NCBI RefSeq assembly: GCF_014138045.1 | Contig: NZ_JACGXA010000001.1 | Location: 1,113,501-1,177,500 of the forward strand | DNA: 64,000 nucleotides | Source of the DNA: Nocardioides ginsengisegetis | GTDB lineage: Bacteria; Actinomycetota; Actinomycetes; Propionibacteriales; Nocardioidaceae | Direction of reading: 5' to 3' | Part shown: positions 32,520-41,948 of the stretch, one piece after another | Numbering within the stretch: the stretch's first letter is position 1 | Layout of the letters: each line of letters starts with the position of its first letter | Notes under the pieces: generated by a model | The model's input: the letters and a program-made list of their open reading frames with translations, nothing else | Databases searched by the model: none | What the model was told of the DNA's origin: nothing | Translations under genes and position numbers: made by a program

Positions 32520-34067
32520 TCAGGTCGGCTCCGTGAACCTCGCGGTCCACACCCGCCGGCCCGCCGTGACGCGGGTGCCGCGCGACCCCACGAGCAGCAG
32601 GCACTTCATGTCGATCGTGGTCGCGTCCAGGGCCGCGAGCGTCGTGACGTGCAGGGACTCCTCGGCCCGGCCGATGTCGCGGCCGACGACCACGACGGTG
32701 TCGGCCGCCAGGTGCTCGAGCAGGATCTTCTGGGCCTGCACCACCTGCTCGGTCCGCGACCGGGACGCCGGGTTGTAGATCGCCAGCACCAGGTCGGCCT
32801 CCGCGACGTGCCGCAGCCGCTTCTCCACCAGCGACCAGGGCTTGAGGCGGTCCGAGAGGCTGACGACCGCGAAGTCGCCGCCGATCGGTGCGCCGGCCCG
32901 CGCGGCGACCGCCTGGACCGCGCTGACGCCGGGCAGCACCCGCACATCGACGTCGTCGTACGCCGGGTCCTCGGCGGCCTCGAACACCGCCGAGGCCATC
33001 CCGAACACGCCCGCGTCCCCGCCGGAGACCACCGCGACCCGCTCGCCGGCCCGGGCAAGGTCCAGCGCGAAGCGCGCCCGGTCGACCTCCACGCTGTTGC
33101 CCGACGCGTGCCGGGTCAGGCCCGCCCGCTGGGGCACCCGGTTGACGTACGGCGCGTACCCCACCACGTGGTCGACCTCCGCCAGCGCGGCCGTCACCTC
33201 GGGGGTGATCCACCCCTCCGGCCCCGGCCCCAGCCCCACGACCAGCAGCTCCGCCGGGGGCCGATCCGTGTGCCGTTTGGTCCCCAACGGCATGTTTTCG
33301 GCCCCGGAACCTGCCGTTGGGGACCAAACGGCACGCCGCCCGGGCCCCCGGAGCGAGTCGCCGGGGACCACGATGAGGGAGAAGTACGGCACCGAGCCTG
33401 GGTCGACGTCGGCGACGGGCAGCCACCGTTCGGACTCCATCGAGGCCCGCTCGACGTACAGCGCACCCTCGAGCCGGCCGGCGGCGGCCAGCGCACGGCG
33501 TACGGCGGGGAACGTCCGGCCGAGCTTCATGATGATCGCCCCGTCGGTGTCGGCGAGCCGCCGGGCCAGCTCCGGCTCGGGGAGCGTGCCGGGCAGGATC
33601 GTCAGCACGTCGGTCTGCCGCACGAGCGGGGAGGCGACGGCGGCCGTCGCAGCCGCGAAGGACGGCACGCCGGGCACCACCTCGGTGGGGAACCGCTCGG
33701 AGAGCCGGTCGTGCATGTACATGTAGGAGCCGTAGAACAGCGGATCGCCCTCGGCCAGCAGCACGACCGTCCGGCCGGCCGACAGGTGCGCCGCCAACCG
33801 TGACGCCGACGCCTCGTAGAACTCCGCCATCGCGCCGGCGTACCCACCCGGGTGCCCCGTCGTCCCGGTCGTGACGGGGTAGCGGAGCTCCTCCTCGATC
33901 GCGTCGGCCGGGATCAGCGCGGCGGCGATCCGCCGCGCGTTCGACTGCTTGCCGACGCCGGCGTGGTAGGCCACGACGTCGGCGGACCCGATCAGCCGGG
34001 CCGCCTTGAGGGTGATCAGCTCGGGGTCGCCGGGGCCGAGCCCGACGCCGTAGAAGTGGCCGGTCAT
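32520..34067 (-). CDS. cobIJ: CobI-CobJ fusion: precorrin-2 C20- and precorrin-3B C17-methyltransferase
   Basis: Fused protein of 515 residues. Residues 1-240 are CobI (GHFYGVGLGPGDPELITLKAARL, LLAEGDPLFYGSYMYMHDRL, VVPGVPSFAAATAAV), methylating C20 of precorrin-2. Residues 274-515 are CobJ (LVVGLGPGPEGWITPEV, VVSGGDAGVFGMASAVFEAAE, LPGVSAVQAVAARAGAP, YNPASRSR), which performs C17 methylation and ring contraction to precorrin-4. The interdomain linker (245-266) is encoded by a perfect long inverted repeat. The start overlaps the cobH stop (ATGA). It is the last gene of the riboswitch-led cobG-cobH-cobIJ unit. Confidence 0.95.
   Translation of the reverse strand: MTGHFYGVGLGPGDPELITLKAARLIGSADVVAYHAGVGKQSNARRIAAALIPADAIEEELRYPVTTGTTGHPGGYAGAMAEFYEASASRLAAHLSAGRTVVLLAEGDPLFYGSYMYMHDRLSERFPTEVVPGVPSFAAATAAVASPLVRQTDVLTILPGTLPEPELARRLADTDGAIIMKLGRTFPAVRRALAAAGRLEGALYVERASMESERWLPVADVDPGSVPYFSLIVVPGDSLRGPGRRAVWSPTAGSGAENMPLGTKRHTDRPPAELLVVGLGPGPEGWITPEVTAALAEVDHVVGYAPYVNRVPQRAGLTRHASGNSVEVDRARFALDLARAGERVAVVSGGDAGVFGMASAVFEAAEDPAYDDVDVRVLPGVSAVQAVAARAGAPIGGDFAVVSLSDRLKPWSLVEKRLRHVAEADLVLAIYNPASRSRTEQVVQAQKILLEHLAADTVVVVGRDIGRAEESLHVTTLAALDATTIDMKCLLLVGSRGTRVTAGRRVWTARFTEPT
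33270..33334. repeat. perfect 23-bp inverted repeat within the cobIJ linker
   Basis: The arms at 33270-33292 and 33312-33334 are exact reverse complements (arm start GTGCCGTTTGG, arm inner end CCCAACGGCA) around a 19-base loop. The 65-bp element reads in frame through residues 245-266. Its TTT/AAA-containing arms contrast with the surrounding GC-rich code, so it looks inserted. Confidence 0.9.
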
Positions 34068-34729
34068 TCCTGCTCCTGGGCGAGGGCGTTGAGGGCGGAG
34101 GCGGTCATGGCGGAGCCGCCGCGGCGACCGCGCACGGTCACGTAGGGGATGTCGATGCCGTGGTCGTCGGCGAGGCGGGCGAGTGCCTCCTTGGACTCGA
34201 CCGCACCGATGAACCCCACCGGGCAGCCGACGATCGCGGCCGGCCGCGGCGCGCCGGCGACGAGCATCTCGAGCAGGTGGAACAGCGCGGTCGGGGCGTT
34301 GCCGATCGCGACCACCGACCCGTCGAGCCACGGCTCCCACAGCGACACCGCGGCGGCCGAGCGCGTCGTTCCCCACGAGCGGGCCAGGGCCGGCACCCGC
34401 TCGTCGCGCAGCAGGCAGACCACCTCGTTGTCGCGCGGCAGCCGCGCCCGGGTCACACCCGAGGCAACCATGTGCGCGTCCGTCAGGATCGGGGCGCCCG
34501 CGAGCAGCGCCGCCCGGGCCGCGGCCACGAGGCCCGGGTGCACCACGAGGTCCTCGACCAGGTCCACCTGCCCGGTCCCGTGCACCATCCGCACGGCCAG
34601 CTTCTCGGCGTCCGGGGGCAGGTGGTCGAACGACGCCTCCCGCCGGATCGTCGCGAACGAGTCGACGTAGATCGCCGGCCCGTCGTCGACGTACGCGTAG
34701 GCCCGCGGCGGCCGCACCGGCGCGTTCAC
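34064..34729 (-). CDS. cobH: precorrin-8X methylmutase
   Basis: Isomerase of 221 residues that moves the C11 methyl to C12, turning precorrin-8 into hydrogenobyrinate. The catalytic histidine is H50 in RMVHGTGQVDLVEDLVVHPG, and the motifs ILTDAHMVASGVT and IVGCPVGFIGAVESKEAL are diagnostic. The GTG start overlaps the cobG stop (GTGA), and the stop overlaps cobIJ. Confidence 0.95.
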   Translation of the reverse strand: MNAPVRPPRAYAYVDDGPAIYVDSFATIRREASFDHLPPDAEKLAVRMVHGTGQVDLVEDLVVHPGLVAAARAALLAGAPILTDAHMVASGVTRARLPRDNEVVCLLRDERVPALARSWGTTRSAAAVSLWEPWLDGSVVAIGNAPTALFHLLEMLVAGAPRPAAIVGCPVGFIGAVESKEALARLADDHGIDIPYVTVRGRRGGSAMTASALNALAQEQE

Positions 34730-35598
34730 CGCGCCACCCGCGCCGCCCGCGCCGCCCGCGTCAGCCGCGGCACCAGGACGCCACGCCACGGCGTGACGAC
34801 CAGCTCGGGCGCGCGGCCGGCGAGCCGAGCGACCAGCGCGGGGGAGAGGACCCCGTCGGGCGCCGGGACGTGCTCGCCCCCGGCCACCACGCCGTACGCC
34901 GCAGGGCCGGTTGCGACCGGCACCTGCGGGTCGCGGGGCAGCAGCGGCAGCGCGTCGGCCGGCAGTTCGTCGACGTGCCACGGCGCGGTCGGGCCGGTGC
35001 CGCGGCAGCCCAAGAACTGCCGGGCGAGCGTGACCAGGGCGAGCGGAGCGTCGGCCATCGGCAGCACCGCACCCCAGCCGTGCGACCCGATCCGGACCTG
35101 TCCCGTCGTCGCGGACAGCGCCACGAGCCCGAGGTCGCACGAGCGGCCGACCAGGTCGCCGCGGCCGTCGTCGAGCACGAACAGGAACCGGCCCGGCAGC
35201 GCTGCCAACGCCGGGTCCGAGCACAGCAAGGCGTCCAGGGCCGCCGCCACCGGACGCAGGTCGGCCCGCCCACCGGCGAGCCCGGTCGCGGGCGAGACCA
35301 GGACGTTGCGGACCAGCTCGTGCGACCGCGAGGGCAGCAGCCCGGTCGCCTCGATCGCGGCCACCACCGCGGGGGACAGCTCGCCGCCGGACCAGGGCAG
35401 CGCCCGCAGCTGGAGGTTGGCGCGGCCGGTCACGTGCAGGTCTCCGTCGCCGTGCACCCGGGCCACCTCGGAGAGAGCGACGAGCGCGGACGACGGCACC
35501 CGGCCACCGACGAGCCGCAGGCGAACGAGCGCCCCGTCGTCGGCGGGCCAGGGGCGGGTGACGCCCGGGCAGAGGTCGGGACGGGTCCGGGTGATCAT
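34726..35598 (-). CDS. cobG: CobG-like precorrin-3B synthase, C-terminally short
   Basis: Protein of 290 residues related to nitrite/sulfite-reductase half domains: RPDLCPGVTRPWPADDGALVRLRLVGG and GDLHVTGRANLQLRAL are typical of CobG, and a second ferredoxin-like half ends in ELVVTPWRGVLVP. Known CobG proteins are longer (about 360-460) and bind a [4Fe-4S] cluster through paired cysteines. Here the four Cys residues are far apart with no CxxxC or CxxxxxC pair, and the protein stops 13 residues after TPWRGVLVP in an Ala/Arg repeat. Cluster binding is doubtful. GAGGAA precedes the ATG. It heads the cobG-cobH-cobIJ operon behind a riboswitch. Confidence 0.8.
   Translation of the reverse strand: MITRTRPDLCPGVTRPWPADDGALVRLRLVGGRVPSSALVALSEVARVHGDGDLHVTGRANLQLRALPWSGGELSPAVVAAIEATGLLPSRSHELVRNVLVSPATGLAGGRADLRPVAAALDALLCSDPALAALPGRFLFVLDDGRGDLVGRSCDLGLVALSATTGQVRIGSHGWGAVLPMADAPLALVTLARQFLGCRGTGPTAPWHVDELPADALPLLPRDPQVPVATGPAAYGVVAGGEHVPAPDGVLSPALVARLAGRAPELVVTPWRGVLVPRLTRAARAARVAR
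34732..34767 (-). repeat. 9-bp tandem repeat at the 3' end of cobG
   Basis: Four consecutive 9-mers of the type CGCCGCCCG (two exact, two with changes) encode the closing TRAARAARVAR of CobG, directly before the cobH start. Confidence 0.65.
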
Positions 35599-35659
35599 GC
35601 GCGTTCCTCGCAGGTCAGGGGCTCGTGCGCGAAGCCCGCGGGTGACCGAGCGGCAGGTG

Positions 35660-35842
35660 CCGCTTGGGCCAGCAGGTCTTCGGACTCGGGATCGACCGGG
35701 CCGGGGCACCTTCCCGGACCCGGAGGTCCAGTGGCCCGTCGTACGACGGAAGCCCCGCCCGTCACCCATACCGCTGCGCGTCAGTCCCGGACTCTCACCG
35801 GGTTCCCTGACCCGTGGCTCTCACCGCGGGGTTGACTGGCAC
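35660..35842 (-). promoter_or_regulatory. cobalamin (B12) riboswitch upstream of cobG
   Basis: On the minus strand: GGGAACCCGGTGAGAGTCCGG, then a B12-box region CGCAGCGGTATGGGTGA and a long variable arm, and the canonical GAGTCCGAAGACCTGCTGG. A perfect 7-bp hairpin (AGCGGCA and TGCCGCT, 35649-35664) follows the aptamer and may be part of the expression platform for cobG-cobH-cobIJ. Confidence 0.88.
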
Positions 35843-35847
35843 CGGCG

Positions 35848-35853
35848 AGGCTA
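35848..35853 (-). promoter_or_regulatory. candidate -10 TAGCCT upstream of cobG riboswitch
   Basis: TANNNT hexamer immediately ahead of the aptamer on the minus strand, matching the arrangement at the other three riboswitches. Confidence 0.4.
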
Positions 35854-35904
35854 CCAACGAGCGGGGAGTGCGTGCACCGAGGTGTCGCCGGGTACGGCGG
35901 GGCC

Positions 35905-36345
35905 ATGAGCACCACGACGCGCATCGTCCGGGCCACGCCGCAGCAGGTGTGGGACGTGCTGGCCGACGGCTGGCTCTACCCGCTGTGGGTGGTGGGTGCC
36001 TCGCGGATGCGCGAGGTCGACGGGCACTGGCCCGAGCCGGGTGCCCGGCTGCACCACTCCGTCGGGGTCTGGCCGCTGCTGATCGACGACCACACCGAGG
36101 TCCTCGAGGCGACGCCGGGCTCCCGCCTGCGGCTGCGTGCCAAGGCCTGGCCCACCGGGGAGGCGGAGGTGGTCCTGCATCTCCGGGCGCGCGGCGCCGA
36201 CACCGAGGTCGTGATGGAGGAGGACGCCGTCGCGGGGCCGGGGCGGCTGGTGCCCGCGCCGCTGCGGCGCCTGCCGCTGCACTGGCGCAACGTGGAGGCG
36301 CTGCGTCGCCTGGCGTTCGTCGCGGAGCGGCGTGCGCAAGGATGA
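35905..36345 (+). CDS. SRPBCC family protein
   Basis: Protein of 146 residues with the START/Bet v 1-like (SRPBCC) layout: TRIVRATPQQVWDVLADGWLYPLWVVGASRMREVDGHWPEPGARLHHSVG, a central LEATPGSRLRLRAKAWPTGEAEVVLHL and a C-terminal helix HWRNVEALRRLAFVAERR. The fold binds hydrophobic ligands. It lies a few bases before the FAD oxidoreductase gene, so a joint role in lipid or isoprenoid chemistry is possible but unproven. Confidence 0.8.
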   Translation: MSTTTRIVRATPQQVWDVLADGWLYPLWVVGASRMREVDGHWPEPGARLHHSVGVWPLLIDDHTEVLEATPGSRLRLRAKAWPTGEAEVVLHLRARGADTEVVMEEDAVAGPGRLVPAPLRRLPLHWRNVEALRRLAFVAERRAQG

Positions 36346-36349
36346 CCGC

Positions 36350-37954
36350 GTGACCGTGCCCGGCGCCGACGAGACGTACGACGCCGTCGTCGTCGGCGCC
36401 GGCCCCAACGGGCTCGTCGCGGCCAACCACCTGGTCGACGCCGGCTGGTCGGTGCTCGTCCTGGAGGCCCAGCCCGAGGTGGGTGGAGCGGTCCGGAGTG
36501 ACCGGGAGGTGCACGCCGACTTCGTGCACGACACGTTCAGCGCGTTCTACCCGTTGGCCGCCGCCTCCCCGTTCCTGGGCGCGATGGACCTGGAGGACCA
36601 CGGCCTGGCCTGGGCCCACGCGCCCGCGGTCCTCGGGCACCCCACCCCCGACGGTGCGTGGGCGCTGCTCCACCGTGACCGCGAGGTCACCGCCTGCCTC
36701 CTCGACGAGCAGCACCCCGGCGACGGCGAGGCCTGGCTGGCCCTGTGCGACCAGTGGGACGTGATCGGCCCGCACGTCCTCGGCGGCCTCCTGTCGCCCT
36801 TCCCGCCCGTGCGCTCGGCGCTGGCCGGGCTGGCGGCCCTGCCGCGCGCCGGCGGGCTGTCCTTCGTCCGCACCCTGCTCGCGCCGGCCGCGGAGGTGGG
36901 GAGCCGTCGCTTCGGCGGGCGCGCCCCGCGCCTGCTGCTGGCCGGCAACGCCGGACACGCCGACATCCCGCTCGAGGACACAGGCTCCGGGCTGATGGGG
37001 CTGCTGCTCACCCTGATGGGCCAGACCGTCGGCTTCCCGGTCCCGGTCGGCGGTGCGGGTGAGCTCACCCAGGCCCTGGCCCGGCGGTTCGTCTCCCGAG
37101 GCGGCGAGATCCGCTGCGCCACCGCGGTCGTGGGCATCGACGTCGAGCGCGGCCGGGCGCGGGCGGTCCGGTCCGCCGACGGCCGTCGTACGACGGTGCG
37201 CCGGGCCGTCGTGGCCGACGTCGTGGCGCCGCACCTCTTCGGCGGGCTCGTCGCCGCCGAGCACCTGCCGCTGCGGGTGCGCCGCGGGATGCGCCGCTTC
37301 GAGCTGGACCCCTCGACCGTCAAGGTCGACTGGGCGCTGTCCGGACCCGTGCCGTGGGCGTCGGCCCCCGCCCACGCACCCGGCACGGTGCACATCGCCG
37401 ACTCCGTCGGACAGATGTCCCGGGCGTTCCGCGAGGTGGCGGACGGCGCGGTCCCGGCCGAGCCCTTCCTGCTCGCCGGCCAGATGACCACGTCCGACCC
37501 GACCCGATCGCCGGCGGGCACCGAGTCGATGTGGGCCTACACGCACGTGCCGCAGCAGGTCACGCGGGACACGGGCGGTGACGGCATCCGTGGGCTGTGG
37601 GACCACGACGACTGCGAGCGTTTCGCGGACCGGATGCAGGCCCGGATCGAGCGGCTGGCCCCCGGCTTCGGCTCGACGGTCCTGGCTCGTCGGGTGCTGG
37701 GACCGCGCGAGCTCGAGGCCCGCAACGCCAACCTGGTCGGCGGGTCGATCAACGGGGGCACCGCCCGCCTGCGCCAGGAGCTCGTGCTCCGGCCGGTGCC
37801 CGGGCTGGGGCGTGCCGAGACGGGCATCGCCGGGCTCTACCTCGGTTCGTCGTCCGCGCACCCGGGCGGCGGGGTGCACGGCGCGGCCGGCATGAATGCG
37901 GCCCGCGCTGCCCTGGCGCACGCCCGGCTCGACCCGCGTGCCAGGCACCGCTGA
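36350..37954 (+). CDS. NAD(P)/FAD-dependent oxidoreductase, phytoene-desaturase-like
   Basis: Flavoprotein of 534 residues. The FAD-binding VVVGAGPNGLVAANHLVDAGWSVLVLEAQPEVGGAVRS lies at the N-terminus and the family's closing motif GLYLGSSSAHPGGGVHGAAGMNAARAAL at the C-terminus. It belongs with CrtI-like and PYROXD2-like oxidoreductases. No carotenoid synthase is nearby, so the substrate is unknown. The GTG start follows AAGGA; another GTG six codons upstream overlaps the SRPBCC gene end. Confidence 0.8.
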   Translation: MTVPGADETYDAVVVGAGPNGLVAANHLVDAGWSVLVLEAQPEVGGAVRSDREVHADFVHDTFSAFYPLAAASPFLGAMDLEDHGLAWAHAPAVLGHPTPDGAWALLHRDREVTACLLDEQHPGDGEAWLALCDQWDVIGPHVLGGLLSPFPPVRSALAGLAALPRAGGLSFVRTLLAPAAEVGSRRFGGRAPRLLLAGNAGHADIPLEDTGSGLMGLLLTLMGQTVGFPVPVGGAGELTQALARRFVSRGGEIRCATAVVGIDVERGRARAVRSADGRRTTVRRAVVADVVAPHLFGGLVAAEHLPLRVRRGMRRFELDPSTVKVDWALSGPVPWASAPAHAPGTVHIADSVGQMSRAFREVADGAVPAEPFLLAGQMTTSDPTRSPAGTESMWAYTHVPQQVTRDTGGDGIRGLWDHDDCERFADRMQARIERLAPGFGSTVLARRVLGPRELEARNANLVGGSINGGTARLRQELVLRPVPGLGRAETGIAGLYLGSSSAHPGGGVHGAAGMNAARAALAHARLDPRARHR

Positions 37955-37992
37955 CAAGGGTCCTCACCGCCGCTGGAACACTTCACCCCGTG

Positions 37993-38388
37993 ATGACCGT
38001 CGACCTCGAGACCCTGCGTCTCTTCCTGCACGTCCTGGCCGCCACCATCTGGGTCGGCGGCCAGATCACCCTGGCGGCCCTCGTGCCCGCGCTGCGCGCA
38101 GCCGGCACCGACGTCCCCAAGGCCGCCGCCAACGCCTTCAACCGGATCGCGTGGCCGGCGTTCGGCGTCCTGGTCGTGACCGGTGTGTGGAACGTGATCG
38201 CCGAGGGCGACCGCGGCGACGCCTACCAGCACACGCTGTCGCTGAAGTACGCCCTCGTGCTCGTCTCCGGCGTCACCGCCTACCTCCACGCCAAGGCCGC
38301 GTCGAAGCGGGCGATGGCGATCTTCGGTGCGCTCACCGGCCTGAGCGCGCTCGCGACCCTCTTCGTCGGGATCGTGCTCGCCGGCTGA
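37993..38388 (+). CDS. small integral membrane protein, CopD-like
   Basis: Protein of 131 residues with four hydrophobic segments. The first (LRLFLHVLAATIWVGGQITLAAL) has the His and the WVGG seen in CopD/DUF2269-type membrane proteins, where the His may bind metal or haem. A GTG directly before the ATG is an alternative start. Its stop abuts the stop of the convergent acetyltransferase gene. Confidence 0.65.
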   Translation: MTVDLETLRLFLHVLAATIWVGGQITLAALVPALRAAGTDVPKAAANAFNRIAWPAFGVLVVTGVWNVIAEGDRGDAYQHTLSLKYALVLVSGVTAYLHAKAASKRAMAIFGALTGLSALATLFVGIVLAG

Positions 38389-39384
38389 TCAGAGCAGGCG
38401 CCGGTAGCCGACGTTCGTCGCGATCACCCGGCAGCCGAGCCGCTCGTTCACCGCGATCATGTGGTGGTTGTCGGTGGCGTTCCAGGTGTCGGCGGCGGCG
38501 ACCTCCGGCCGCTCCGCGGCCAGCCAGCGCAGCATCTCGCACTTCATCAGCAGGCCGAGCCGGTGCCCGCGGTGCGCGCGCACCACGGTCGTGTCCTCCT
38601 GGAAGGCCACGGTCGGGACGAACTCGTCCACGCACAGCAGCGACATCCCGGCCCACTCGCCGGTCTCGCTGTGCCGGGCCAGGACGCGGTGCGTCGTCTG
38701 GTGGCGGCGTGCCATCGAGGCGTCGTAGGCGCGGACCCGGTCGGGGTCCCAGGCGTCCGGCTCCCTGCCGTCGTCGGCCGGCGCGTCGTTGATCGCCTCG
38801 TGCAGCGCCACCAGGTCCGGCACCATCGCCTCGTCGGCCGGCCCCGCCACGCGCACCAGCTCGTAGCCGGACGCCACGGCCGCGGCCTCGCCGTACAAGC
38901 GGTCCCAGCGGGTCGGGTCCTCGTGCAGGTCGAGCCGACGTACGGCGTACTGGTGCTGGCCCTGGGTGCCGAAGCCGCGGGCGCCGAGGAACCCGATGCC
39001 GTCGGTGCCCAGCCAGGCCCCGGTGGTGAGCTGCGTGCGGTCGCGCTCACCCGCGAAGGCGGTCATCTGCTCGAGCAGCGCGGTGCCGACGCCGGCCCGC
39101 CGGTGCGCGGGCGACACGATCGCCCGCAGCCGCGCCAGGTCGCGGTTGTCGAGGAAGGGCAGCTCGACCAGGCCCCAGCCGACCGGTTCCTCGGGCGGGC
39201 CCACGACCCAGACGGCGTCGACGGGCCGGCCGTCGTTGCCGTGCTGCAGGGAGAACATCCGCGACGGACCCGACTGGACCGGGAGCTCCAGACCCGCGTG
39301 CTCGTGCGAGGCGCGGTCGACGGCGACCAGCCGATCGGCGAGGTCGAGGTCGACGTCGAGCGGGTCGATGCGGGTGATGTCCAC
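38389..39384 (-). CDS. GNAT family N-acetyltransferase, two GNAT domains
   Basis: Protein of 331 residues with two GNAT-like halves. The first has the acetyl-CoA motif ARLRAIVSPAHRRAGVGTALLEQM (about residue 90-115), the second TTVVRAHRGHRLGLLMKCEML (about 265-285), followed by NATDNHHMIAVNERLGCRV. This resembles the mycothiol-synthase-like tandem GNAT group, though the substrate is unknown. The GTG was chosen as the start because it precedes the conserved DITRIDPLD; an ATG further upstream extends into the leuA promoter region. Confidence 0.75.
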   Translation of the reverse strand: MDITRIDPLDVDLDLADRLVAVDRASHEHAGLELPVQSGPSRMFSLQHGNDGRPVDAVWVVGPPEEPVGWGLVELPFLDNRDLARLRAIVSPAHRRAGVGTALLEQMTAFAGERDRTQLTTGAWLGTDGIGFLGARGFGTQGQHQYAVRRLDLHEDPTRWDRLYGEAAAVASGYELVRVAGPADEAMVPDLVALHEAINDAPADDGREPDAWDPDRVRAYDASMARRHQTTHRVLARHSETGEWAGMSLLCVDEFVPTVAFQEDTTVVRAHRGHRLGLLMKCEMLRWLAAERPEVAAADTWNATDNHHMIAVNERLGCRVIATNVGYRRLL

Positions 39385-39437
39385 GGCCGGAGTCTCGCGT
39401 CTCGAACAGCCCCGCACCAACTCGTTTCGGCGGGGGC

Positions 39438-39443
39438 TACAGT
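39438..39443 (+). promoter_or_regulatory. candidate -10 TACAGT for the leuA leader transcript
   Basis: TANNNT hexamer 9 bases before the first ATG of the leucine leader peptide; the leader mRNA would begin at or very near that ATG. Confidence 0.4.
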
Positions 39444-39445
39444 GA

Positions 39446-41864
<2,419 letters not shown>

Positions 41865-41866
41865 GT

Positions 41867-41884
41867 GGTTACCGACTCGTAACC
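41867..41884. promoter_or_regulatory. dyad GGTTAC-N6-GTAACC, possible operator
   Basis: A perfect 6-bp inverted repeat with a 6-base spacer lies just after the acetyltransferase stop and about 65 bases before the penicillin-acylase gene. It looks like a binding site for a dimeric regulator; nothing identifies the protein. Confidence 0.35.
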
Positions 41885-41904
41885 AACCGGGTCGCGGGCT
41901 CGTT

Positions 41905-41926
41905 GTGGGTGCGGTCACACACCCAC
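41905..41926 (+). other. short hairpin upstream of the acylase gene
   Basis: GTGGGTG and CACCCAC form a 7-bp stem with an 8-base loop, about 22 bases before the ATG. It could be a 5'-UTR structure or a weak terminator for the upstream gene. Confidence 0.35.
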
Positions 41927-41948
41927 CCCGCACGCCAGGAGCCCCCGC

